In this document: piece after piece, positions 24,393 to 32,685 of the stretch
How the letters are laid out: each line of letters opens with the position of its first letter
Numbering within the stretch: the first letter of the stretch is position 1
Assembly: GCA_030654015.1 (NCBI GenBank)
Contig: JAURYI010000129.1
Coordinates: 1-49,169, forward strand
Reading direction: 5' to 3'
Source of the DNA: Methylococcales bacterium
GTDB lineage: Bacteria > Pseudomonadota > Gammaproteobacteria > Methylococcales > Methylomonadaceae
DNA length: 49,169 nt
Notes under the pieces: generated by a model
The model's input: the letters and a program-made list of their open reading frames with translations, nothing else
What the model was told of the DNA's origin: nothing
The model's database searches: none
Translations under genes and position numbers: made by a program

Positions 24393-25478
24393 TTATCTAT
24401 CTAAACGATAAGGTTCGGGCATAACCGCCGTTGGACGATTTAATAACACATCAACCAATAATTGTGCTGATGCAGGCCCCATCACTAAACCATTTCTAAA
24501 ATGTCCTGCGTTAATACTCAAGTTGCTAATGGTGGGGTGTTTGCCTATATAAGGTACGCCGTGTTCTGTTCCGGGTCTTAAACCCGCCCAGTGTTTAATA
24601 ATCGGGTAGTCGTTTAACACGGGTAATAAGTTGCGGGCAAAATTCACCAGTTGGTCATGCGCAGCTGTTGACGGGGTTTTATTAAAATCATCGTGTTCAA
24701 CGGTGCTACCTGCCAGAATTTTACCGTCCAAACGTGGAATCAGGTATTGGTCGTTATCCAGCACGATATGGCGCAGCGTGTCAGGCTGGGCAGCAAATAA
24801 TACCATTTGCCCCTTTACGGGTGCGATATTGGGCGTGTTATCGTTAATAAATTGGTCAAACAACTGCCCCGTCCACGCACCTGCTGAAATAACCAGTTGA
24901 TTGACTTTAAATTGCCCTGTACTGGTGCTGATAGCGTTAATGCGCTGGTTGTCGTGACTGACAGCGGTTAAGGCGCAGTGTTCATGAATGTCACAACCGT
25001 GATTGATTAAATACTGTTTCAACGACTGCACTAAACGCGGATTGCGTGCTTGTGCAATGGTCGGCAACCATAAGGGATTGACTGGCGCGGTGTTGAGGTC
25101 GGTAAAAAAGTCATTGCCTGCGTGTTGGTAGGCAATATGATTATTTTCGCACCAATCAATAGCCGCTGTTATATCAGGATTTTTAGTCATCAATAAGCCG
25201 CAAGGATTCCATTCAGGGTCTATTTGCGTGTCGTTAAATAATTCTTCTGCCAAACTGGGATAGAGTCGCAAACTTTGCAGCACTAAACGGCTAATCGCAT
25301 CCGCCTGTCGCCACGGATACAACGGCAATAAAATACCCCCCCCTGCCCACGACGATTCCTGACCCAATAAATTTTTCTCGATGACGGTAACACTCGCCCC
25401 TGTGTTAATTAATTCTCTCGCCGTCAGTAGCCCGATAATGCCGCCGCCGATAATGGTAATGTCTGAAATTGTGGTCAT
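24393..25478 (-). CDS. thiO: Glycine oxidase ThiO
   Basis: A 361-residue FAD-dependent amine oxidase of the DAO family, closest to ThiO, which converts glycine to the imine used in thiazole formation for thiamine. The N-terminal dinucleotide fold is [21 protein letters not shown]. The ThiO-type [16 protein letters not shown] and the C-terminal FAD segment [17 protein letters not shown] and [13 protein letters not shown] follow. Other thi genes are not in the window, and no TPP riboswitch was recognised upstream. Confidence 0.9.
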   Translation of the reverse strand: MTTISDITIIGGGIIGLLTARELINTGASVTVIEKNLLGQESSWAGGGILLPLYPWRQADAISRLVLQSLRLYPSLAEELFNDTQIDPEWNPCGLLMTKNPDITAAIDWCENNHIAYQHAGNDFFTDLNTAPVNPLWLPTIAQARNPRLVQSLKQYLINHGCDIHEHCALTAVSHDNQRINAISTSTGQFKVNQLVISAGAWTGQLFDQFINDNTPNIAPVKGQMVLFAAQPDTLRHIVLDNDQYLIPRLDGKILAGSTVEHDDFNKTPSTAAHDQLVNFARNLLPVLNDYPIIKHWAGLRPGTEHGVPYIGKHPTISNLSINAGHFRNGLVMGPASAQLLVDVLLNRPTAVMPEPYRLDR

Positions 25479-25793
25479 GAAATGAGTAGCTTTATAGGTG
25501 CTTAAGTAAAATGATAGGGTGATTATAACCTATCCGCCATAACACAAAAAATGTGTGTTAATTCAATAACATTGAAAGTTGACTATTTGATAATTTTTGT
25601 TGTTTTTTGTATACAGCCACTTGTTAATGTTCAGCATATATTGTTACTCATTGATAAATAAAGAGTAATTGGGAATAAAAAAAATTCTTAAAACTTGTGG
25701 CGAATGTGCTTTACTGCTAATATGACTCCTGTAACAAAGCTTTGTTGTATTAAAGCCAATTTTTGTAAGATAACAACCTCATGAGGGGGCTCA
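25479..25793. other. 315-bp AT-rich divergent gap
   Basis: This lies between thiO and the outer-membrane protein gene. It holds the promoter at 25695-25723 and the palindrome at 25733-25746. The part from 25541 to 25690 is strongly AT-rich without other recognisable elements, and may act as an UP element for a highly expressed gene. No small gene was seen. Confidence 0.5.
25695..25723 (+). promoter_or_regulatory. Sigma-70 promoter of the outer-membrane protein gene
   Basis: TTGTGG (25695-25700) and TAATAT (25718-25723) are separated by 17 bp. The predicted leader carries the perfect palindrome aacaaagctttgtt (25733-25746), which may be a regulator site or an mRNA-stabilising hairpin. Confidence 0.6.
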
Positions 25794-26726
25794 ATGACAT
25801 TTAAAAAAACTAAATTAGTGCTAAGCATTGCCACAGTAGCGTTAACTATGGGCGCAGCCCTAGTATCGCCACAAGCGATGGCTCATAAAGCAAAAAAGTC
25901 GCATCACCATACAAGTGCACAACCATCGTACAGTAAAGTTGACGCATTAGAATCTCAAGTGCGTATGATGCAAGAGCAAATAGCTGCTTTAACAGCAGCA
26001 CAAACAACAGCCGCTCCTGTTGCTGCTGTTGATACTGCTAAAGTTGAAGAGTTAGACCAATGGATGGCATCTGTTAAAGCCGCCCCGGTTATCGAAAAAA
26101 CTAAAGACAATATGATGTTCTTCCGTGGTGGTTATGCACACGCTAACGCTACAAGAGGCGGCACATTAGATCCTACTACTGTTGGAACTGCTGGTAATCG
26201 TAATGGTTTACTTAACGGCCCTATTACAGATAAAGACGCATGGTACATGGGTGCAGGTTTTGACTTTAGCTTAAACAACAATTTGTTTGGCTTAATGGAC
26301 GACACCGAAGTCTTAGCTGAATTAATGTTCGACTATAAAGAATTAGGCACAAGAGGCTTTAACGGCATTTCTGGCAATGTAGCTAATGCAGTTAATATCG
26401 CTGGTCTTGGTATCAGTGCTAATACCCAAAGAGCAACTGTTAATCAGTTCACTTTAGCAGCATCTCCAAAAATTAAATTCATGAAAGGTAGCTCGTTCAG
26501 ACCTTGGATTATTCCAGTTGGTTTTGAAATCAACGTTATCAGCCCACCATCTGATGCAATTACTGTATTAAACCCAGGTATGCAGTTCGGTTTAGGTGCG
26601 GATTACAAAATCTGGAAAGACATTTATATCGGTGCTGATGCCCGTTACCACCAAACGCTTAACAGCAGTGACGGTGTTAGAACTAACGGCTTAACTGCTG
26701 GTGGTTACCTCGGTTTAGGTTTCTAA
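25794..26726 (+). CDS. Outer-membrane beta-barrel protein with coiled-coil N-terminus
   Basis: A 310-residue exported protein. The signal peptide runs to about residue 30 (ending SPQAMA, then HKAKKSHHHTS). A His/Lys-rich segment follows, then a short coiled coil (about 48-68, VDALESQVRMMQEQIAAL) and an Ala-rich linker. An eight-strand-type barrel starts near residue 105 (MMFFRGGYAHAN) and ends in GGYLGLGF, with the C-terminal aromatic residue typical of Bam substrates. The strong ribosome-binding site (GAGGGGG, 25783-25789), good promoter and strong terminator suggest high expression. It is likely a structural porin or OmpA-like protein with the coil in the periplasm. The precise function is unknown. 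Confidence 0.82.
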   Translation: MTFKKTKLVLSIATVALTMGAALVSPQAMAHKAKKSHHHTSAQPSYSKVDALESQVRMMQEQIAALTAAQTTAAPVAAVDTAKVEELDQWMASVKAAPVIEKTKDNMMFFRGGYAHANATRGGTLDPTTVGTAGNRNGLLNGPITDKDAWYMGAGFDFSLNNNLFGLMDDTEVLAELMFDYKELGTRGFNGISGNVANAVNIAGLGISANTQRATVNQFTLAASPKIKFMKGSSFRPWIIPVGFEINVISPPSDAITVLNPGMQFGLGADYKIWKDIYIGADARYHQTLNSSDGVRTNGLTAGGYLGLGF

Positions 26727-26753
26727 GCAACGCGCTTAACAACCAATCCGAAC

Positions 26754-26785
26754 AAAAGGAGGGTTTTAAACCCCTCCTTTTTTTT
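26754..26785 (+). terminator. Intrinsic terminator of the outer-membrane protein gene
   Basis: The arms aaaaggagggtt and aacccctcctttt form a GC-rich stem ending in a run of eight T. It is a strong rho-independent terminator 27 bp after the stop. Confidence 0.85.
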
Positions 26786-26849
26786 CGCCTGAAAATCGGC
26801 ACTTTTTCTTACGACTGCCAGTCGTGTGTAACATACCAAGTCATTTCAC

Positions 26850-27791
26850 ATGAAAACTCTTTATCCTGAAATCCTTCCTTTTAACAGTTTTTTTCTCGAC
26901 ACTAACAGTCAGCATCAGGTTTATGTTGAGCAAAGTGGTAATCCTGACGGTATTCCTGTGGTTTTTTTGCATGGAGGCCCTTGTTCAGGGACTAAACCCC
27001 ATCATCGCCAGTTTTTTAATCCCGAACGCTATCATATTATTCTGCTGGATCAACGTGCTTGCGGTCTGTCGCTACCGTTTGGTGAACTGGATAAAAATAC
27101 CACTCAAGATTTATGTGACGATTTAGAACGTATCCGTACACAACTCACTATCAAACAATGGCTGGTCTTCGGTGGTTCGTGGGGCGCGGCATTGGCATTA
27201 TTGTATGCACAACAGCATCCTGATAAAGTCATCGGTTTGATTATTCGTGCGGTATTTCTGGCGCGCAAAGCCGATTTAGACTGGTTTTCCAGAGACGGCG
27301 CAGGGCGTATTTATCCTGAACAATGGCAGCGGTTGATTAGCAGTATTCCTAATGCCAGCCACAACAATTTTGTACAGGAATGTTATAACGCTTTATGGGA
27401 TAAAGACGAGGTGACGCAACGGCGAGTCGCTAAAGAATGGTTGGCATGGGGTGCGCAAGTCGCCTTAGGCAATGATTACCAGCCGACCGATGAACACGTT
27501 AGTGAAAAAATGCTCAAGCAGGCGCGGATGGAACTGCATTATGCTCAGCATCATTATTTTGTGCGTGAAAACCAGATTTTGGATAATTGCCACCTATTAG
27601 CAACTATTCCGACCGTGATTATTCACGGGCGCATGGATTTAGTCTGTCCTATCGAAGCGGGAATGCGTCTGCATCAAGCCATGCCTCATGCTGAATATAT
27701 TATTCTGCCCACTGCGGGGCATATCGCTCAAGGTGAAGACATGATAAACGCGTTGGTATCGGCAACTGATAACTTTGCTGAAATTGTGTAG
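26850..27791 (+). CDS. pip: Proline iminopeptidase (S33 family)
   Basis: A 313-residue cytoplasmic alpha/beta-hydrolase that removes N-terminal proline from peptides. The nucleophile elbow is GGSWGA, the acid lies in IHGRMDLVCP and the His in TAGHIA. The family motif normally written HGGPGGG is HGGPCSG here, and DQRGCGRS is DQRACGLS. Both differ near the oxyanion hole, so activity or specificity may be altered. Its TAG stop lies inside the left arm of a long palindrome shared with the convergent carbamoyltransferase gene. Confidence 0.88.
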   Translation: MKTLYPEILPFNSFFLDTNSQHQVYVEQSGNPDGIPVVFLHGGPCSGTKPHHRQFFNPERYHIILLDQRACGLSLPFGELDKNTTQDLCDDLERIRTQLTIKQWLVFGGSWGAALALLYAQQHPDKVIGLIIRAVFLARKADLDWFSRDGAGRIYPEQWQRLISSIPNASHNNFVQECYNALWDKDEVTQRRVAKEWLAWGAQVALGNDYQPTDEHVSEKMLKQARMELHYAQHHYFVRENQILDNCHLLATIPTVIIHGRMDLVCPIEAGMRLHQAMPHAEYIILPTAGHIAQGEDMINALVSATDNFAEIV

Positions 27792-27846
27792 ACGCGAATT
27801 TATTCGCGCCTTTAAAGCAAAACTACGCGAATAAATTCGCGTCTAC
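27788..27846. repeat. 59-bp perfect palindrome spanning two convergent stop codons
   Basis: The arms are 21 bp and fully complementary: 27788-27808 begins gtagacgcgaattt and 27826-27846 ends aaattcgcgtctac, with a 17-nt loop. The left arm contains the pip stop TAG (27789-27791). The right arm contains the last residues and stop of the carbamoyltransferase gene on the other strand. It probably serves as a bidirectional terminator. Its sequence looks like a dispersed palindrome. Confidence 0.85.
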
Positions 27847-29532
27847 ATTGGTTATTAAAAAACCATCCAGAATAAGCGCGTCCAACTGCGCCGCCTGAAA
27901 CGCTTGAATAGCTTCTTCGGCAGTGCGCACAATCGGTTCTTCGTGCATATTAAAACTGGTGTTAATGACACTGGCAACGCCAGTTAAGCGATAATAGTCG
28001 TTAATAATATCGTAATACGCAGGATTATCAACGCGGCGTATCACCTGCGGTCTGGCAGTATTATCCACATGAACCGCCGCTGGAATATTACGTTGTGCGA
28101 CGGATGACGCATCGTAAGTCAGCGTCATAAATCGCGCCGCCACATGATCTGCTTGCCAATCAGGAAAATACGCGTGTGCTTGTTCTTCGATAATCACAGG
28201 CGCGAATGGCATAAACTCGGTGCGGGCGAATTTTTCATTCAGCCATTGATTGATATTTTTATCCTGACAAGAAGCCATTACTGTACGATTGCCCAATGCG
28301 CGCGGGCCGTATTCCATCTTACCAGCAGCGCGTGCCACGACTTTACCTGCGGCTAACAATTCAGCCACGCGGTAAGATAAGTTTTCAGGTTCACTGTAAG
28401 CCAGTCCTGATTTTTCCAGCGCCGCTAAGGCATTTTCGCGATTGATTTCTGTGCCTAAATAAACGTGCGGCTGTAACTTTGGTGTCAGACCATTTTGCAA
28501 GCGCGAATACACTTCGTAAGCCGCACCCGTTGCCAAACCACCATCACCCATATTCGGATGCACATAAATATTGTCGATTTCAGGCAAGGCTAACAAACGT
28601 TGATTTAATTTAACATTGGCAAATACGCCGCCTGCAACCGCCAATTTATTCACGCCTAATTGTTGCGCTTGCAGTTGTATCCACGCGCAAATTAAATGCT
28701 CGGTATAGGCTTGAATGCCTGCCGCAACATCCTCTTTACTCAAACCATCACACAATTCTCGAAGTGCCGACTGCCCGACTTCTTTAGCAAACTGCAAGGC
28801 AATTCGTGCTAATCGGGCATCAAATAAATTCGCCCAATCCGTTTGGTTAGTGTGCGCGAGTAAGCGCGACAACAACGGTTCTGGATTACCAAACGCTGCT
28901 AAACCCAGTACTTTTCCCTCATGGCGCGTGGCTTTAAAACCCAGATAAATCGTTACCGCTGAATACAGTAAACCGATACTGTTCAGATACGGTAAATACT
29001 CAATTTGTTGTAATTTTCCGTGTTCACCCAACCACACAGAACCCCACGAAAAATCACCCACACCATCCAAAGAAATCACCGCCACGCGCTCATCGGCAAA
29101 CGGCGACGCATAATAAGCAGACGCGGCATGAGCTAAATGATGTTCAACGGTTTGGGTGGGTTTATCCGCCAAGACACCCGCAGGTTTTTGGCGTTGTTTA
29201 AATAAACGGGTAAGTCGCGCAGGTTGCTGATTCCAATAAAACTTTTTAATATCAGGTTCTTGTTTGGCGACTTTCGCCATGTATTTGAATAAGGTATCGA
29301 CATAAGGTTTTTGATCCCAGCGCGACAACCCAGCCAACGCCACCACATCGACCTGTTCAGCGGTCACACCCGCAATCGCCAACGCCTCAGCAATGGCTTG
29401 GTGCGGATAAGCGTTATCCATTTTAATGCGGGAAATACGCTCCTCTTCAATAGAAGCGACCAATTGACCATCAATAACAATTGATGCAGCGGAATTATGA
29501 TGACCTACATCATTAATGCCGAGAATTATCAT
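27823..29532 (-). CDS. NodU/CmcH-type O-carbamoyltransferase
   Basis: A 569-residue member of the family that transfers a carbamoyl group from carbamoyl phosphate, through carbamoyl-AMP, to a hydroxyl of a sugar or other metabolite. The N-terminal Kae1-like domain shows ILGINDVGHHNSAASIV and VEHHLAHAASAYYASPF (metal-binding His residues). The C-terminal domain shows MEYGPRALGNRTVMA and VINTSFNMHEEPIV. The ATG at 29532 is preferred; a TTG at 29538 is an alternative. It stands alone, without glycosyltransferase or nod-like genes, so the acceptor is unknown. It may modify a surface glycan. The end of the gene is formed by the palindrome at 27788-27846. Confidence 0.88.
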   Translation of the reverse strand: MIILGINDVGHHNSAASIVIDGQLVASIEEERISRIKMDNAYPHQAIAEALAIAGVTAEQVDVVALAGLSRWDQKPYVDTLFKYMAKVAKQEPDIKKFYWNQQPARLTRLFKQRQKPAGVLADKPTQTVEHHLAHAASAYYASPFADERVAVISLDGVGDFSWGSVWLGEHGKLQQIEYLPYLNSIGLLYSAVTIYLGFKATRHEGKVLGLAAFGNPEPLLSRLLAHTNQTDWANLFDARLARIALQFAKEVGQSALRELCDGLSKEDVAAGIQAYTEHLICAWIQLQAQQLGVNKLAVAGGVFANVKLNQRLLALPEIDNIYVHPNMGDGGLATGAAYEVYSRLQNGLTPKLQPHVYLGTEINRENALAALEKSGLAYSEPENLSYRVAELLAAGKVVARAAGKMEYGPRALGNRTVMASCQDKNINQWLNEKFARTEFMPFAPVIIEEQAHAYFPDWQADHVAARFMTLTYDASSVAQRNIPAAVHVDNTARPQVIRRVDNPAYYDIINDYYRLTGVASVINTSFNMHEEPIVRTAEEAIQAFQAAQLDALILDGFLITNVDANLFA

Positions 29533-29626
29533 AAACAAATATCCTGAAGATTAACTAAATTATTCAGATATTATACATGGTGTAGGGTGTGCGACGCGCT
29601 TTTGCCCGCCATCTGCGAATAAAAGC

Positions 29627-29650
29627 GGTGGGCAACAGAGCTTGCCCACC
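29627..29650. repeat. Palindrome ggtgggcaa/ttgcccacc
   Basis: The arms ggtgggcaa (29627-29635) and ttgcccacc (29642-29650) flank a 6-nt loop, 37 bp after the PH-domain gene end on the minus strand. A near copy lies at 32649-32672, after another minus-strand gene. It therefore appears to be a dispersed terminator-like repeat. Confidence 0.6.
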
Positions 29651-29687
29651 CTTGGATGATTAAAACTACTCAATGATGGCGCGGAAC

Positions 29688-30311
29688 TTACCATTTGATA
29701 TAACGTTGAAAAACAGCACCAAAATCATAGTTGCGAATTTCATTTCTGCGCTCATTGTAGTGCAGCTCAACCTGTTGCACGGTTTGATTGATAATATCGG
29801 GAAGATTCAACACCACCTGTTCTGACAGTTCACGCAGGGTAAACATTTTACTGACTGCTTCGTGGGTATTTTGCAAGGTGGTCATGTTGGTTTTAATGTC
29901 ATAACACTTTTCGGAAATGGTAAACAGAGCTTTGTAAATATCTCTAATCTGTTCCATCTGCTTTTTATCAATATCAATAGAAATCGCCTGTTCGCCAACT
30001 TTGAATTTAAGTTCCGCATCCAGATCCACTGTTCCAGCGGTTTCAACCCGCACATGACTAATCGGATGATGTTTATACAGGTAGCGGTTCAGCGTCTTTT
30101 TCTTACTGGAAGCAATATTGCCATCCAAATGAATAAACGCGATATTGGTGAAACAGTATTCATCGGTCTTTGATTTGATGACGACAAAGATTTTTTCATT
30201 GTCTTCATGAAACACATATTCATCAATATCGGTTTTATCAAAATCTTTTACTTCAATGATTTTGCCAATATCACTTAAACCAAGTACATCAGCAGCTAAA
30301 TTCTTAAACAT
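29688..30311 (-). CDS. PH-domain protein similar to YvbH
   Basis: A 207-residue soluble protein. The N-terminal 120 or so residues match the bacterial PH-domain family (YvbH type): KDFDKTDIDEYVFHEDNEKIFVVIKSKTDEYCFTN begins it, and a YLYKHHPISHVRVETAG-like strand pair follows. The C-terminal third (about 120-207) is helical, like the YvbH extension thought to help oligomerisation. No ligand is known for this family. It is separated by about 240 bp from the broken c-di-GMP gene upstream and seems monocistronic. Confidence 0.75.
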   Translation of the reverse strand: MFKNLAADVLGLSDIGKIIEVKDFDKTDIDEYVFHEDNEKIFVVIKSKTDEYCFTNIAFIHLDGNIASSKKKTLNRYLYKHHPISHVRVETAGTVDLDAELKFKVGEQAISIDIDKKQMEQIRDIYKALFTISEKCYDIKTNMTTLQNTHEAVSKMFTLRELSEQVVLNLPDIINQTVQQVELHYNERRNEIRNYDFGAVFQRYIKW

Positions 30312-30550
30312 ATTTTTATCCTTTTGCGAAAGAGTGAGGTGCGATTAACGCACCTAAACTAAGTTTAATGGAGCATTCAAGTTTTCAGCAGTGCGGAGCA
30401 GCTTTAGCGTTTACCTGCTCTGTATATGCAAAAAAGCGTTGCCTACTGTATATAGTTCAAAGGGTTACAGCAATATCTCTCTGGTTTTTGCACGCAATTT
30501 TACGTTGAATTGTTTGGACACGGCACTTTCAAGTACATTATCAACGTCTG
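30312..30550. other. 239-bp gap between the PH gene and the broken GGDEF/EAL gene
   Basis: The gap should contain the promoter of the PH-domain gene, but no convincing -35/-10 pair was picked out. No terminator with a T run and no small gene could be supported. Confidence 0.35.
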
Positions 30551-32470
30551 TCAGTTGTTCAATGTTCGATATGATTTGCACGCTACGAATAATGCTTCAA
30601 ATTGCGCAATTGGCACGGGTTTACTGAACAGATAACCCTGACAGAGCGGGCAATTATTGTATTCCAAGAAGGCACGTTGCTCCTCGGTTTCTACACCTTC
30701 AGCGATGACTTCGATGCCTAAATTATGCACCATACCGATGATGGTTTGTATAATCATCATATCTGAGGGTTTTATGCCGATATTATGAACGAAGGACTTG
30801 TCAATTTTAAGTTGGTCAAATGGCAGGCGGGTCAAATAATTCAGGGATGAAAAACCTGTGCCAAAGTCATCCATCGAAAAGTGCACACCCATTTCCTTGA
30901 GTGCGTGCATTTTTACAATAGTGTCATTGACATTATCAATGACCAGACTTTCCGTGAGTTCCAGCTTGAGCCGTGCGGGGTTGATTGCTGTGTCGCTGAG
31001 TATTTGCTATACTTGAGTCACAAAGTCAGCCTGATGGAACTGCCGCACACTGACATTGACAGCCAGTTGCAAATGCTGGGTATCGGTATTGCTTTCCCAT
31101 ATTTTTAGCTGGGTGCACGCGCTCTGTAAAACCCATTGCCCGATAGCGGTTATCAAGCCAACCTCCTCAGCCAGTGGAATAAACGCATCGGGGAACATTA
31201 AACCCCGTTGCGGGTGTTGCCAGCGAATTAAGGCTTCTGCACCGATAATGCGTCCGTCATGGGTACTTTGTGCTTGGTAATACAGCTCGAACTGGTTTTC
31301 TGCCAGAGCCAGCCGCAAGTCAGCTTCCAGTAACACTCGCGCATTGAGGTTAATCTGCATTTGCGGATCAAAGAAGCGCAACGCATTACGTCCTGAAATT
31401 TTAGCCGCATACATGGCAATATCTGCCTGCTTAATCAGTTCATCTATCACTTGCCTTTTATTGTTAAACACCGTCACACCGATGCTGGAACTACTCAAGT
31501 AATTCTGTGTGCAAAGAAGATACGGCTCACTAAGAAGGTTCAAAATCTTATGCCCGATAACATCGGCTTGCGTCGCCGCTTCAAGGGTTTCTGCACTTAA
31601 CTCAGTGAGTAGCACGACAAATTCATCGCCACCCAAACGGGCAACAGTATCAACTTCGCGGACACAAGAACTCAGGCGTTGCGCAACTTGTTGTAACAAT
31701 AAGTCGCCAATGTTATGTCCCAGTGTGTCGTTTAAAATCTTGAAATGATCTATATCAAGAAAGAGCAGTGCGGCGTGTTCACCATTACGATGATTAGTTG
31801 CCAACACCGATTTTAAGCGTTCGCGCAGTAGTCGCCGATTCGGCAATCCCGTAAGTGGATCGTAGAATGCGAGACGTTCAACTTCTTCCAGTGCTGACTT
31901 AGTGATGCGAATGTCGGTGAATGTCGCTACATAATTTGTTACTACACCATCGTTATCATGTACGGCAGTGATAGTCAGATATTCTGGATAGATGTCGCCC
32001 GATTTACTCTGATTATAGATTTCGCCTTTCCAGCACCCAGTACGATGAATGCTTTCCCACATGGCAGCATAAAAGTCGGCATCATGACGACCTGATTGCA
32101 AAAATTTCGGGGTTTTACCAATGACTTCTACAGCGGAATAACCGTTGATATGCGCGAAGGCGGAATTTACCCGCAGAATGATGGTATTGGCATCGGTTAC
32201 CATCATCCCTTCCTGAGATTCAAACACGGTGGCGGCGATGCGCAATTCGTCATTAACTTTAATCAGTTCTAATGCCCGCTGTTCTTTTTCCTTGTTTTGA
32301 AAGGCGAGTTCTTTATTGGCAATGACTAATTCGGCGGCGCGTTGTGTTTTCTCCTCGTATAGAAATGCAAGTTCTTTATTGGCATCAAATAACGCTTCAA
32401 CTAATTTATTTACCGAGGCACTGAGCTGCATATATTCTAATTGCAGCTTATCTAATAGGTTGTGATTCAT
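30551..32470 (-). pseudogene. PAS-GGDEF-EAL c-di-GMP protein interrupted by one amber codon
   Basis: The gene reads as one frame of 639 codons broken only by TAG at 31007-31009 (codon 488). A coiled coil (about 15-75) precedes a PAS domain (about 75-190). A GGDEF domain follows with RLGGDEF (280-284) and an inhibitory RxxD (REVD) five residues before it. The EAL domain starts with EAL at 412-414. Downstream of the amber, the frame continues QILSDTAINPARLKLELTES, MDDFGTGFSSL and EGVETEEQ, so the rest of EAL is intact. TAG probably replaced CAG (Gln). The N-terminal 487 residues can still make a diguanylate cyclase, but the phosphodiesterase would lack most catalytic residues. A sequencing error or suppression remains possible. 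Confidence 0.8.
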
Positions 32471-32648
32471 ATTGTAAGTGTCTTTTCTTTTTATGACGAA
32501 CCCCGTGCGAGGTAATCGTCTGATATTGGCATCTTTTTATTATCCTCCGTGGAACGTTATTTTCTACTTATTTTAAAAAAATTATTCAGATGGGTTGTCA
32601 CCTAGACTTAGCAAACAGCTTACTTACTTACTGTTTGCTGATAACAAC

Positions 32649-32672
32649 GGTGGGCAAAAAAGCCTGCCCACC
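32649..32672. repeat. Palindrome ggtgggca/tgcccacc after the macroglobulin gene
   Basis: The arms are ggtgggca (32649-32656) and tgcccacc (32665-32672) with an 8-nt loop. It lies 13 bp past the macroglobulin stop on the minus strand, and is a near copy of the one at 29627-29650. It probably acts as a terminator-like element. Confidence 0.6.
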
Positions 32673-32685
32673 CTACCAAAAGCTA

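Noticed and set aside
25479-25560. TPP riboswitch before thiO
   Set aside because: No CUGAGA-type core or paired arms were found.
30551-30910. Separate small EAL-domain gene
   Set aside because: It is in the same frame as the GGDEF gene, and the codons between are open except for one TAG, so it is the end of that gene.
31007-31009. Amber codon decoded as pyrrolysine
   Set aside because: The position fits an ordinary Gln in EAL proteins, and no Pyl machinery is seen or expected. A nonsense mutation is simpler.
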